From NCBI GenBank assembly GCA_003674045.1, contig PENC01000006.1, positions 298,516-362,515 of the forward strand: DNA of 64,000 nt, read 5' to 3'. A model generated the notes under the pieces. It saw only the letters and a list, made by a program, of their open reading frames with translations. It was not told the DNA's origin and searched no databases. Position numbers and translations under genes: made by a program. This DNA comes from Streptomyces griseocarneus. Its GTDB lineage: Bacteria; Actinomycetota; Actinomycetes; Streptomycetales; Streptomycetaceae. The number at the start of each line of letters is the position of its first letter. Positions within the stretch are counted from its first letter, which is position 1. This document shows, piece by piece, positions 37,026 to 46,093 of the stretch.

Positions 37026-37751
37026 TCAAGCGAACGGATTGCAGACCGGGACGCCCGCCCACGTGATGTAGACGTAGAGCTCGCCCTTGCGGGTCGTGCA
37101 GAAGGAGACCACCTTCGAGCCCAGGTCCGCCACGGCGGAGGCGAGGACGGTGTACGGGAGGAGGCTGCCGAGGGAGGCGATCGTGATGACGCTCGACGCC
37201 ACCTGGACGATGTCCTTGGTGATGTCGACGCCCGCCTGCACCTTGCCGGTCACGAACGGGTCGAGATGGATCAGCAGGCCGAACCACGTCACCTTGACCG
37301 TGATGCCTTCCACGATCTGCGTCTCCGAGGCCGCCGCACTGCGGAGCGAGATGCCGGAGCTCTTGCCCGCCTTCGCCGGATCAACGGTCACGCCCTCGGC
37401 GTCCTTGCCGACGGCGACGCTCTTGCCGAGGAGGGCGTTCATGCGGCTGACGGCCGTGGCCGTCGTGTCGATCGCCTGCTGCGCCACGCCGGCGGCCTTC
37501 GCCGCCGCGGCGTCCAGGCGGTACGCGCTTCCGTCGTAACCGACATAGGGAGCGAGGGCCTTGCGCTCTTCGGCGGTCAGCCAGCCGACGGTCGTCGAAT
37601 CCTTCGTCGCCTCGACGGATTTCACGGCGGAGGCGGAGGCGGGCGCGGGCTGTGCGCTGGTCGCCGCCGCGGCGGGGAGGACGGTCGCCGAGAGGATGGC
37701 TATCGCCGCGGTCAGGCCGATACCGGCTCTCATGAGGGGGGTCGGACGCAT
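37026..37751 (-). CDS. Secreted protein of unknown function
   Basis: A 241-residue protein with a clear signal peptide (MRPTPLMRAGIGLTAAIA...LPAAAA). The mature part has an Ala-rich N-terminal half and a more hydrophobic C-terminal half (VKVTWFGLLIHLDPFVTGKVQ; SVITIASLGSLLPYTVLASAV), with two Cys near the end. I do not recognise a family. ATG at 37751 has GGGAG upstream. An iron-box-like site overlaps its likely promoter. Confidence 0.8.
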   Translation of the reverse strand: MRPTPLMRAGIGLTAAIAILSATVLPAAAATSAQPAPASASAVKSVEATKDSTTVGWLTAEERKALAPYVGYDGSAYRLDAAAAKAAGVAQQAIDTTATAVSRMNALLGKSVAVGKDAEGVTVDPAKAGKSSGISLRSAAASETQIVEGITVKVTWFGLLIHLDPFVTGKVQAGVDITKDIVQVASSVITIASLGSLLPYTVLASAVADLGSKVVSFCTTRKGELYVYITWAGVPVCNPFA

Positions 37752-37765
37752 TGGGCGCTCCCGAG

Positions 37766-37784
37766 TTAGGTGAACCTTACTCGG
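37766..37784 (-). promoter_or_regulatory. Iron-box-like site (DmdR/IdeR type)
   Basis: On the minus strand the 19-mer ends in AAGGTTCACCTAA, matching 13 of the last 18 positions of the DmdR1/IdeR consensus as I remember it (TTAGGTTAGGCTCACCTAA). It lies just downstream of TAAATT (37785-37790), which with TTGTTC (37809-37814) at 18-base spacing makes a plausible promoter. Repression under iron-replete conditions would follow. Confidence 0.55.
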
Positions 37785-37908
37785 AATTTACGATTCCGGC
37801 TCGCGGTCGAACAAGCCGCGATCGATGTGATGCGGAGCACAACGACGGCGGGCCGACTTGTACGATCGAGACGCCGAGCGCGGTGGCAACGAGTAACCGG
37901 GAGACGAT

Positions 37909-38517
37909 GTGGCAGCCGATGCCGTAGATCCTCAGACCTACGCACGAATGAGGGAGATCGCGGAGGAGCTCTGGCCGATCGCGGAACGCATGCAGGGCGC
38001 GTGGGCGATCGAGATCGGGGCGGCGGGAGTCGTCGTCATGATGAGCCCGGTCAAACGGCATGAGGCGGTCGCAACCCGTATCGTGCGTCAGCTCAACGCC
38101 CAGCTCGCGGTGACACATCCCGGGCAAGAGATCGTCGCCCAATCCGGTGCCGAAGTGGAACACCCGGCGGTCGGGCGGATGCGCCGACCGGATGCGGTGG
38201 TCGTCCCGCTCCCCGTCCTCGACGAGCCGGGAGCGACGGTCGATCCGACCGACCTCCTCGCCGTCGTCGAAGTCGTCTCCGAGTCCAATCCGGACAACGA
38301 CTACGTCGAGAAAGCCGCCGACTACCCGGCCATGGGCATCCCGCTGTACCTCCTCGTCGACCCCCGCAAAGGTCTCGTCTACACCTACGCCGACCCCGCT
38401 CCCGGTTCCAACGGCCCTCACTACACCTCGGTGTTGCCCTATGTCTTCGGCGACCAGGTGCCGTTCGGCCCGTGGACGGTCGACACGACCGCTTTCAAGC
38501 GCTACGGCGACGCCTGA
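37909..38517 (+). CDS. Uma2-family putative endonuclease
   Basis: A 202-residue PD-(D/E)XK-fold protein of the Uma2/DUF820 family, common in actinobacteria and cyanobacteria. Core residues are visible in MRRPDAVVVPLPVL (Asp), LLAVVEVVSESN (Glu) and VEKAADYPAMGIPLYLLVDPRKG (Lys). GTG at 37909 follows GGGAG. Function in vivo is unknown; many copies in one genome are usual and may be mobile. Confidence 0.88.
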   Translation: MAADAVDPQTYARMREIAEELWPIAERMQGAWAIEIGAAGVVVMMSPVKRHEAVATRIVRQLNAQLAVTHPGQEIVAQSGAEVEHPAVGRMRRPDAVVVPLPVLDEPGATVDPTDLLAVVEVVSESNPDNDYVEKAADYPAMGIPLYLLVDPRKGLVYTYADPAPGSNGPHYTSVLPYVFGDQVPFGPWTVDTTAFKRYGDA

Positions 38518-38570
38518 CGCGTACGCACCATGGCCATCGCCAAAGTCACCGCACACCACGAGGACTTGCT

Positions 38571-39029
38571 GTGATCACCTCACCCACCACGCCCGAGCTT
38601 CTCAACGACCTGGTCCGTGCCGGTGAACGCGACGGCATCGAGAAGACCGTCGTCGGCGCCGTCATCACCGACTCGGACGGCAAGGTGCTGCTCCTGCACA
38701 GGCAGGCCGACGACTACCTCGGCGGACTGTGGGAACTCCCCTCCGGGGGCGTCGACCCCGGCGAGAGCCTCGTCGCGGCCCTGCGGCGCGAGGTCGTCGA
38801 AGAGACCGGCCTGGTCGTCACGGCCGTGGGCGACTATCTCGGGCACTTCGACTATCGCTCCGGCAGCGGCCGGAAGACCCGACAGCACAACTTCGCCGCC
38901 ACCGTCACTGGGGAGGTGGTGGTGCTCACCGAGCACGACGCCCACCTCTGGGCCGACGAGGAGCAGCAGAGCCGGGTCTCCAGCGCCGTGCGGGCCATTC
39001 TGGATACCTGGCGCCAGCAGGCGTCCTGA
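38571..39029 (+). CDS. NUDIX hydrolase
   Basis: A 152-residue NUDIX-fold protein. The NUDIX box GGVDPGESLVAALRREVVEE (then TGL) has all key Gly, Glu and Arg residues for metal-dependent cleavage of a nucleoside diphosphate derivative. GTG at 38571 follows GAGGA. It starts 53 bases after the Uma2 gene and could share its transcript. Substrate unknown. Confidence 0.92.
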   Translation: MITSPTTPELLNDLVRAGERDGIEKTVVGAVITDSDGKVLLLHRQADDYLGGLWELPSGGVDPGESLVAALRREVVEETGLVVTAVGDYLGHFDYRSGSGRKTRQHNFAATVTGEVVVLTEHDAHLWADEEQQSRVSSAVRAILDTWRQQAS

Positions 39030-39120
39030 CCGCCAAGAACGTTTTCCTTCCACCGGTCACATTCCCCTGTCGCGATCCGTCAAGGCAGTGAAAGCAACAC
39101 GAAAGCCTGAGGAGACAGCG

Positions 39121-39627
39121 ATGGAAGCACGTTCGATCACGGCCGAGGTCCCGATGGTTCCCCGGATGTCCGAGGACCCCGCGGAGCTCGTCCCCGAGCT
39201 GGCGGAGGTGTCGGCGGCGCTGTTCAAGCTTGTCGGCAACGGCTCGGTGCCGCGCTCCACGATCAGCCTGGTCCAGCTGCGTGCCGGTCAGATCGTGGGC
39301 AGCACCTACCTGACCGTTCTGCACACGGGCTTCCTGCGCAAGGGCGGGGAGTCGGAGGAGCGGATCACGTCGGTGGCGTCCTGGCAGGACTCGCCGTACT
39401 TCACCAGTGCGGAGCGTGCCGCGCTGGCTCTTGTGGAAGCCGTGCTCCAGCCGTCCGCGGATGGCGAGCGGGTCTCCGACGACCTGTACGCGCAGGCGGC
39501 CACGCACTACGAGGCCAAGGCGCTCGCCACGCTGATGTTCGCGATCAGCCAGGTCAATTTCTTCATCCCCGTGGCGCTCATCGCCAAGCCGGTGCCCGGC
39601 CGGTCGTTCTCCGACCCGTGGAAGTGA
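39121..39627 (+). CDS. AhpD/carboxymuconolactone decarboxylase-like protein lacking the redox cysteines
   Basis: A 168-residue all-helical protein of the AhpD-like superfamily. The place of the usual CxxC-containing helix (typically QINGCAYCxxxHT) reads QIVGSTYLTVLHTGFL: both cysteines are replaced (Ser and Leu), while the His-Thr remains. A disulfide-based peroxidase role is therefore unlikely. C-terminal ALATLMFAISQVNFFIPVALI is typical for the superfamily. ATG at 39121 follows GAGGAG. Confidence 0.82.
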   Translation: MEARSITAEVPMVPRMSEDPAELVPELAEVSAALFKLVGNGSVPRSTISLVQLRAGQIVGSTYLTVLHTGFLRKGGESEERITSVASWQDSPYFTSAERAALALVEAVLQPSADGERVSDDLYAQAATHYEAKALATLMFAISQVNFFIPVALIAKPVPGRSFSDPWK

Positions 39628-39731
39628 GGACACTCGGGTAGGACTCGCCGAGCCTTACCCGGAGTTGAGTTCGCGGAGTGGTGGCCGGAGGTCGCGTATC
39701 TCCGTGATCTCGACTCGGAACAGACCCTGGT

Positions 39732-39932
39732 TCACCCTGAGCAGACGTCGAGCCCGGATATGAACGTCGCCCACGTGGTGGCCGGGAGGCGTAGGGCCTC
39801 GCCGGTGGGGGCCTTGGAGTCCCGTATGGGGACTCCGCCGGGTATGGAGTCGGCTATTTCGACGCACTCGTCACTGCCAGTACTTCCCGCCCCGCTGTAG
39901 CTACTCTTCCGCCACACCACGTTCGCACTCAT
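39732..39932 (-). CDS. DUF397 domain protein
   Basis: A 66-residue protein: VVWRKSSYSGAGSTGSDECVEIAD, then VPIRDSKAPTGEALRLP and TWATFISGL, the standard DUF397 pattern. ATG at 39932 lies 32 bases inside the preceding XRE gene and follows GAGGAA. It forms the second XRE/DUF397 pair of the window. Confidence 0.9.
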   Translation of the reverse strand: MSANVVWRKSSYSGAGSTGSDECVEIADSIPGGVPIRDSKAPTGEALRLPATTWATFISGLDVCSG

Positions 39933-40758
39933 TCGAGTATTCCTCTGCCGCTGACTGAACCAGGGACAAGGACTCCTCCGGCGACAGCGCCGCCGCACGC
40001 ATGAGGTCGTAGGACTTCACACACCGGGCCACCAAAGCCGGGTCGTCCAATAGGTGACCAGACACCACACCTTGGGAGTACGCGACCGGAGGCGCGTCCT
40101 CGAAGGTCATAATCTTCAGCACACCACTCAGCGCGCAAGCGCCTCCGGTGAAGGGTAGTACCTGCATACCGATCCGGCGTTGTTCAACCAGCGATGCCAC
40201 ATGCATCAACTGCTCGTGCATCACGACATTGCCGCCAACCACCCGTCGAATCACGCTCTCGTCGAGGATCGCCCATACTTCGGGCTTTGCCGGATTTTCC
40301 AGGATGCGCTGACGCGCCAGGCGCCCAGCCACCCAAGGTCCGACTTCCTCCTCCGGAGTGAACGGGTAACCAGCGATTCGCACCGCACGGGCATAGGCCG
40401 CGGTCTGGAGCAGCCCCGGCATGAACGTCGGAGCGTAATCCCGGATCGTGTCGGCCAGCCCCTCCAAGTAGGGAACATCCGCGAAGTAGTCATCGTAAGG
40501 CGAGCTGTCGATCAGCTCCCTGCACATCCGCCCGAAGAACCCGTCCGTCCCCAGCGCCGCGTCGATCCGCTCCGCCAGGTCCAACTGCGGTTTACGGATG
40601 GCTGTTTCGATCTGACCGATGTAGGAGCCCGAACAGAAGACCAGGTTCCCCAAGCGGTCCTGCGTGAACCCGGCTGCTTCTCGACGCCGCTTCAGCTCCG
40701 CGCCGAAGAACTCCCAGCCGATCCTGGCCTGCCCGAACACACCCCGACCTTTGGCCAT
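39901..40758 (-). CDS. XRE-family regulator (HTH plus DUF5753)
   Basis: A 285-residue regulator with an N-terminal helix-turn-helix (AAGFTQDRLGNLVFCSGSYIGQIETAIRKP) and DUF5753 (residues ~95-275; APTFMPGLLQTAAYARAV, VWAILDESVIRRVVGG). ATG at 40758 follows GGGAG. Partner of the DUF397 gene it overlaps by 32 bases. Unlike the pair at 12837, this one ends normally. Confidence 0.93.
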   Translation of the reverse strand: MAKGRGVFGQARIGWEFFGAELKRRREAAGFTQDRLGNLVFCSGSYIGQIETAIRKPQLDLAERIDAALGTDGFFGRMCRELIDSSPYDDYFADVPYLEGLADTIRDYAPTFMPGLLQTAAYARAVRIAGYPFTPEEEVGPWVAGRLARQRILENPAKPEVWAILDESVIRRVVGGNVVMHEQLMHVASLVEQRRIGMQVLPFTGGACALSGVLKIMTFEDAPPVAYSQGVVSGHLLDDPALVARCVKSYDLMRAAALSPEESLSLVQSAAEEYSNECERGVAEE

Positions 40759-40869
40759 TACCTAACTCCCTTGCCATACAGGCCCGTTGTAGCGGGCCAC
40801 CCCCGCCGAGGCTAGCCCCGCACAGCAATGCTGTGGGCACACTCACAGAGCAACGCCACGAAAGGGAAC

Positions 40870-41218
40870 ATGAACAACAAGCCCGAGCAACAAGACGCGT
40901 CGACACCACAGCCACCGGAGCTCCCCAAACATCCCCCGCACCATCGGCGGGATCGCTGCCGCCCTCGAAGCTCACTGGCAGGACAAGTTCTGGGACGACG
41001 TACGCCGCATCCACGACGGGATCTCCGCCCGCATGACCATCGACGACTGGTGGAGACAGGCGGTCATCGACACCGCCGGTGACGACACGGCGCAGCGCGC
41101 CGCACTGGAGGATGCCGCCGATCTGCACCTGATCGCGCTCGCGAACGCCGACAGCGACGGCTCCACCATGAGCCATGAAGAGGCCGTGCTGATGATCGGC
41201 AACACCCCGGTCCGGTGA
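40870..41218 (+). pseudogene. Small hypothetical gene, apparently frameshifted
   Basis: An ATG at 40870 with GGGA upstream opens a frame (MNNKPEQQDASTPQPPELPK). The coherent protein sequence then continues in the next frame (RTIGGIAAALEAHWQDKFW...MTIDDWWRQAVIDTAGDD...) to a stop at 41218. The switch falls near two C-runs (40923-40926 and 40933-40937), consistent with one extra C. An ATG at 41033 could start a 61-residue protein. The product loosely resembles small DUF6247-like proteins; I do not name it. Divergent from the XRE gene. Confidence 0.55.
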
Positions 41219-41230
41219 TCCGGACGCACG

Positions 41231-41270
41231 AATGCCGGGCGGGCTGGATCGCTCCAGCCCGCCCGGCATT
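41231..41270. terminator. Strong bidirectional terminator
   Basis: Perfect 18-bp arms (41231-41248 and 41253-41270) with loop TCGC, ending in ATT on the + strand, between convergent genes ending at 41218 and 41325. Confidence 0.9.
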
Positions 41271-41324
41271 CGAGAGCCAGGGTCCGGGGCCGGGCCCCGG
41301 GGCGTACACCCTTCAGAAGACCGA

Positions 41325-42350
41325 CTAGAAGACCGACTCCGCCTCGTCCATCCGGTCCGCCGGCACCCGCTTCAGCTCGGTGACCGCGTCGGCGAGAGGC
41401 GCCATGACGATCTGCGTACCGCGCAGCGCCGTCATCATGCCGAACTCGCCGCGGTGCGCGGCCTCGACCGCGTGCCAGCCGAAGCGGGTCGCGAGGACGC
41501 GGTCGTACGCGGTGGGCGTGCCGCCGCGCTGGACGTGGCCGAGGATGACCGGGCGGGCCTCCTTGCCGAGGCGCTTCTCCAGCTCCGTGGCGAGCTTGGT
41601 GCCGATGCCCGCGAAGCGCTCGTGGCCGAACTGGTCTATGGCGCCCTTGGCGTAGTCCATGGTGCCCTCGGCCGGGTGGGCGCCCTCGGCGACGCAGATG
41701 ACGGCGAACTTCTTGCCGCGGGCGAAGCGCTCCTCCACCATCTTCACCAGGTCGTCGACGTCGAAGGGACGCTCGGGCAGGCAGATGCCGTGGGCACCGC
41801 CGGCCATGCCGGACTCCAGGGCGATCCAGCCCGCGTGGCGGCCCATGACCTCGACGACCATGACGCGCTGGTGGGACTCGGCGGTGGTCTTCAGGCGGTC
41901 GATGGCCTCGGTGGCGACGCCGACGGCCGTGTCGAAACCGAAGGTGCGGTCCGTGGCGGAGATGTCGTTGTCGATGGTCTTGGGCACGCCGACGACGGGC
42001 AGGCCCGCGTCGGAGAGCATCTTGGACGCCGTGAGCGTGCCCTCGCCGCCGATGGGGATCAGCACGTCGATGCCGAGGTCGCGGGCGAGCTCCTTGGAGC
42101 TCTCGCACGCCTCGCGCAGCCGGGCGCGCTCCAGGCGGGAGGAGCCGAGGATCGTGCCGCCGCGGGCGAGGATGCCGCTGACCGCGTCGAGGTCGAGCTT
42201 GCGGTGGCGGCCGTCGAGCAGGCCCTTGAAGCCGTCCTCGAAGCCGATGACCTCGTCGCCGTGGCCGACGACCGCGCGGTGCACCACCGAGCGGATGACA
42301 GCGTTGAGGCCGGGGCAGTCGCCGCCTGCGGTGAGGACTCCGATGCGCAT
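41325..42350 (-). CDS. pfkA: ATP-dependent 6-phosphofructokinase
   Basis: A 341-residue phosphofructokinase, converting fructose-6-phosphate to the 1,6-bisphosphate in glycolysis. N-terminal IGVLTAGGDCPGLNAVIR; Gly104 in GGEGTL indicates ATP rather than pyrophosphate use, and Lys124 is in PKTIDND, the G104/K124 combination of actinobacterial group III enzymes. Catalytic Asp is in TIDND; LGHVQRGGTPTAYDR is the family signature. ATG at 42350. Divergent from pta, single-gene unit. Confidence 0.97.
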   Translation of the reverse strand: MRIGVLTAGGDCPGLNAVIRSVVHRAVVGHGDEVIGFEDGFKGLLDGRHRKLDLDAVSGILARGGTILGSSRLERARLREACESSKELARDLGIDVLIPIGGEGTLTASKMLSDAGLPVVGVPKTIDNDISATDRTFGFDTAVGVATEAIDRLKTTAESHQRVMVVEVMGRHAGWIALESGMAGGAHGICLPERPFDVDDLVKMVEERFARGKKFAVICVAEGAHPAEGTMDYAKGAIDQFGHERFAGIGTKLATELEKRLGKEARPVILGHVQRGGTPTAYDRVLATRFGWHAVEAAHRGEFGMMTALRGTQIVMAPLADAVTELKRVPADRMDEAESVF

Positions 42351-42532
42351 CTGGCTGTGTCTCCTGCTCGCTACTGGTACATGTGAGCCGAACCGATTGT
42401 TTCACGGGCCGGTGGGTAGTGCCGCACCCCTTCCACGGAGTGGACGCGGGGGCGGACCCTGGGTAACCCTGCCATCTCCTCCCCCGGCGCCGCTCGGCAC
42501 ACTGACGCGCGCCTTATCCACGGTCGCAGGTA

Positions 42533-42561
42533 TTGTCAAGAGGGCAAGGCCACCTTAACGG
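42533..42561 (+). promoter_or_regulatory. Candidate pta-ackA promoter
   Basis: TTGTCA (42533-42538), 17-base spacer, TAACGG (42556-42561), ~60 bases before the pta GTG. The -10 is only a moderate match. The rest of the 273-base gap shows nothing else I can support. Confidence 0.4.
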
Positions 42562-42623
42562 GTATTTTTTCACCGTATAAACCCACCGCATCAACCCACG
42601 GCGATGGAGCAAGGAGAGCACGC

Positions 42624-44705
42624 GTGACGCGCAGCGTGTACGTGACCGGTACCGATCGGGGCGACGGCCGCCAGGTCATCGAGCTGGGAGTCATGGAGCT
42701 CCTCACCCGCCATGTCGACAAGGTGGGCGTCTTCCGCCCGCTCGTCCACGGCGACGGCCCGGACCGGCTGTTCGACCTGCTGCGGTCCCGCTACCGGCTG
42801 ACCCAGACCCCCGAGACCGTGGGCGGCCTGAGCTACGGCGAGGCGTCCGCCCTCCAGGCGGAGCGCGGCACCGACGAGCTGGTCGCGACCCTCGTCGAGC
42901 GCTTCCTGGCGGTGGCCCGGCAGTACGAGTACGTGCTCGTGCTGGGCACCGACTACGCGGGCTCGAACCTCCCCGACGAGCTGGCGCTCAACGCCCGCCT
43001 GGCGAACGAGTTCGGCGCCTCGCTGATCACCGTCGTCGGCGGCCAGGACCAGGACGCCGAGTCCGTCCGCGCCGAGGCCCGCAACGCCTACCGCGCCTAC
43101 GCGGCCCTGGGCTGCGACGTCGTCGCGCTGGTCGTCAACCGGGTGGCCCCGGACGACCGCACCGCCGTCGCCGAGCGGCTCTCCGCGAGCCTGCCGGTGC
43201 CGTGCTACGCACTGCCCGAGGACGCCTCGCTGTCCGCGCCGACCGTGGCGCAGATCGTCCACCAGCTGGGCGCCGAGGTGCTGCTCGGCGACGACGCCGG
43301 GCTGGGTCGCGACGCGCGTGACTTCGTCTTCGGCGGCGCGATGCTGCCCGCGTTCCTCCCGGCACTGACCGAGGGCTGCCTCGTCGTGACCCCGGGCGAC
43401 CGCACCGACCTGATCATCGGCACCCTGGCCGCGCACAGCGCGGGCGCCCCGCCGATAGCCGGTGTGCTGCTGACCCTGGGCGAGAAGCCGGGCCCGGACA
43501 TCCTGGCGCTCGCGGGCCGCCTCGCCCCGGGCACCCCGGTGATCTCCGTGCCGGAAGGTTCCTTCCCCACCGCCGCCGAGCTGTTCGCGGTCGAGGGCAA
43601 GCTCAACGCCGCCTCGCCGCGCAAGTCCGAGACGGCCCTCGGCCTGTTCGAGCGCCATGTGGACACCGCCGAGCTGACGAACCGTATCTCCGTCGCCCGC
43701 TCCGGCCGCGTCACCCCGATGATGTTCGAGCACGAGCTGATCGAACGCTCCCGCTCGGCCCGCCGCCGCGTGGTGCTCCCCGAGGGCACCGAGGAGCGCG
43801 TGCTGCGCGCCGCGGACGTGCTGCTGCGCCGCGACGTGTGCGACCTGACCCTGCTGGGCGAGGAGGACGCGGTCCGCAAGCGCGCCGGCGAGCTGGGCAT
43901 CGACCTGGGCGGGGCCCAGGTCATCGACCCGCAGACCTCCGAGCTGCGCGAGCGCTTCGCGGAGCTCTACGCCAAGGCCCGCGCCCACAAGGGCATGACC
44001 GTCGAGCTGGCCCACGACGTGGTCGCCGACGTGTCGTACTTCGGCACGCTGATGGTCCAGGAGGGCCTGGCCGACGGCATGGTCTCCGGCGCGGTGCACT
44101 CGACCGCCGCCACCATCCGCCCCGCCTTCGAGATCATCAAGACGGCGCCGGGCGCCCAGATCGTCTCGTCCGTCTTCTTCATGTGCCTGGCCGACCGGGT
44201 GCTCGTCTACGGCGACTGCGCGGTCAACCCGGACCCGAACGCCGAGCAGCTCGCGGACATCGCCATCCAGTCCGCGGCGACCGCCGCGCAGTTCGGTGTG
44301 GAGCCGCGGATCGCGATGCTGTCGTACTCCACCGGCACCTCCGGCTCCGGCGCCGACGTGGACAAGGTCCGCCGCGCCACCGAGCTCGTCCGGGAGCGCC
44401 GCCCCGACCTGCTGGTCGAGGGCCCGATCCAGTACGACGCCGCCGTGGACGCCGACGTCGCCGCGACCAAGCTGCCGGGCTCCGCCGTGGCGGGCAAGGC
44501 CACCGTCCTGGTCTTCCCGGACCTCAACACCGGCAACAACACCTACAAGGCCGTGCAGCGCTCCGCGGGCGCCGTCGCGGTCGGCCCGGTCCTGCAGGGT
44601 CTGCGCAAGCCGGTCAACGACCTCTCGCGCGGCGCCCTGGTGCAGGACATCGTCAACACGGTGGCGATCACCGCGATCCAGGCCCAGGGCGAGCAGCGCG
44701 CCTGA
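42624..44705 (+). CDS. pta: Phosphate acetyltransferase
   Basis: A 693-residue long-form Pta, making acetyl-phosphate from acetyl-CoA. It has an N-terminal BioD-like P-loop-fold domain (~1-215), a DRTGG domain (~215-330; DARDFVFGGAM) and the catalytic PTA_PTB domain (~365-690; RRVVLPEGTEERVLRAADVL, MLSYSTGTSGSGADVDKVRRAT). GTG at 42624 has AAGGAGA. Operon with ackA, 94 bases downstream. Confidence 0.97.
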   Translation: MTRSVYVTGTDRGDGRQVIELGVMELLTRHVDKVGVFRPLVHGDGPDRLFDLLRSRYRLTQTPETVGGLSYGEASALQAERGTDELVATLVERFLAVARQYEYVLVLGTDYAGSNLPDELALNARLANEFGASLITVVGGQDQDAESVRAEARNAYRAYAALGCDVVALVVNRVAPDDRTAVAERLSASLPVPCYALPEDASLSAPTVAQIVHQLGAEVLLGDDAGLGRDARDFVFGGAMLPAFLPALTEGCLVVTPGDRTDLIIGTLAAHSAGAPPIAGVLLTLGEKPGPDILALAGRLAPGTPVISVPEGSFPTAAELFAVEGKLNAASPRKSETALGLFERHVDTAELTNRISVARSGRVTPMMFEHELIERSRSARRRVVLPEGTEERVLRAADVLLRRDVCDLTLLGEEDAVRKRAGELGIDLGGAQVIDPQTSELRERFAELYAKARAHKGMTVELAHDVVADVSYFGTLMVQEGLADGMVSGAVHSTAATIRPAFEIIKTAPGAQIVSSVFFMCLADRVLVYGDCAVNPDPNAEQLADIAIQSAATAAQFGVEPRIAMLSYSTGTSGSGADVDKVRRATELVRERRPDLLVEGPIQYDAAVDADVAATKLPGSAVAGKATVLVFPDLNTGNNTYKAVQRSAGAVAVGPVLQGLRKPVNDLSRGALVQDIVNTVAITAIQAQGEQRA

Positions 44706-44716
44706 CGGCCACCGGA

Positions 44717-44754
44717 CCGTGTGCGGGGAGCCGGGCCAGGCTCCCCGCACACGG
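44717..44754 (+). promoter_or_regulatory. Intercistronic hairpin between pta and ackA
   Basis: Perfect 16-bp arms (44717-44732, 44739-44754) with loop GGGCCA and no T-run. It could be a partial terminator or an mRNA stabiliser setting the pta:ackA ratio. Confidence 0.65.
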
Positions 44755-44799
44755 CCGACAAACCCCCACAGACCCCCACACAACGACCCGGAAAGCTTC

Positions 44800-46011
44800 A
44801 TGACTGCCAATCCCACCCGAGTCCTCGTCCTCAACTCCGGCTCCTCGTCGGTCAAGTACCAGCTGCTCGACATGGCCGACGGCGCCCGCCTGGCCGTCGG
44901 TCTGGTCGAGCGCATCGGTGAGGAGACCTCCTACCTCGCGCACACCCCGCTCGCCACGGGCGGTGCCAAGCGCGAGCGCGAGGAGCGCATGGCCGACCAC
45001 GCCGACGCGCTGAAGGCCGTCGCCGAGGAGCTGGCGGCGGACGGGCTCGGCCTGGACTCGCCGGAGCTGGCCGCGATCGGCCACCGGGTCGTGCACGGCG
45101 GCCAGAAGTTCACCCAGCCGACCGTGATCACCGAGGAGCTCGTCGCCGAGCTGGAGAAGCTGGTGCCGCTGGCCCCGCTGCACAACCCGGCGAACATCAC
45201 CGGTATCCGTACGGCGATGGGCCTGCGCCCGGACCTCCCGCAGGTCGCGGTCTTCGACACCGCCTTCCACTCCACGATGCCGGAGTCGGCCGCCCGCTAC
45301 GCGATCGACACGGCCACGGCCGACGAGCACTCGATCCGCCGCTACGGCTTCCACGGCACCTCGCACGCCTACGTCTCCCGCGAGACCGCCAAGCTGCTCG
45401 GCAAGGACCCGTCCGAGGCCAATGTGATCGTGCTGCACCTGGGCAACGGCGCCTCCGCCTCCGCCGTGCGCGGCGGCGAGTGCGTGGACACCTCGATGGG
45501 CCTGACCCCGCTGGAGGGCCTGGTCATGGGCACCCGATCGGGTGACATCGACCCGGCCGTCATCCTGCACCTCTCCCGTAACGCCGGGATGTCCGTCGAC
45601 GAGATCGACTCGCTCCTGAACAAGAAGAGCGGTCTGATCGGTCTGTGCGGCGACAACGACATGCGCGAGATCCGCCGTCGGATCGACGAGGGCGACGAGC
45701 AGGCGGCGCTGGCCTTCGACGTCTACGTGCACCGGCTGAAGAAGTACATCGGCGCGTACTACGCCGTTCTCGGCAAGGTCGACGCGATCGCGTTCACTGC
45801 CGGTGTCGGCGAGAACGCGGCCCCGGTCCGCGAGGCCGCCGTCGCCGGTCTGGAGGAGCTCGGTCTGGCCGTGGACGCCTCCCTGAACGCCGTCCGGTCC
45901 GGTGAGCCCCGGCTGATCTCCCCCGACTACGCCCGGGTCGCGGTCGCCGTGGTGCCCACCGATGAGGAGCTGGAGATCGCCACGCAGTCGTACGCCCTGG
46001 TCAGCGCTTGA
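44800..46011 (+). CDS. ackA: Acetate kinase
   Basis: A 403-residue kinase converting acetyl-phosphate and ADP to acetate and ATP. Signatures are VLVLNSGSSSVKYQL at the N-terminus, RYGFHGTSHAYVS and VIVLHLGNGASASAV, with VFDTAFHSTMPE in between. ATG at 44800 follows GGAAAG. It works with Pta in acetate overflow/assimilation. Confidence 0.98.
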   Translation: MTANPTRVLVLNSGSSSVKYQLLDMADGARLAVGLVERIGEETSYLAHTPLATGGAKREREERMADHADALKAVAEELAADGLGLDSPELAAIGHRVVHGGQKFTQPTVITEELVAELEKLVPLAPLHNPANITGIRTAMGLRPDLPQVAVFDTAFHSTMPESAARYAIDTATADEHSIRRYGFHGTSHAYVSRETAKLLGKDPSEANVIVLHLGNGASASAVRGGECVDTSMGLTPLEGLVMGTRSGDIDPAVILHLSRNAGMSVDEIDSLLNKKSGLIGLCGDNDMREIRRRIDEGDEQAALAFDVYVHRLKKYIGAYYAVLGKVDAIAFTAGVGENAAPVREAAVAGLEELGLAVDASLNAVRSGEPRLISPDYARVAVAVVPTDEELEIATQSYALVSA

Positions 46012-46093
46012 TCAGCGCCTGATCAGGCACGGGACGGACGCCCCGCGCCTGTCCTTTCCCACAGCTCGAATATTCCGCTCCGAAACAAACCGA

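Noticed and set aside
38571..38640. Upstream NUDIX start at 38472
   Set aside because: That part overlaps the Uma2 gene out of frame and lacks a ribosome site; GTG 38571 has GAGGA at proper spacing.
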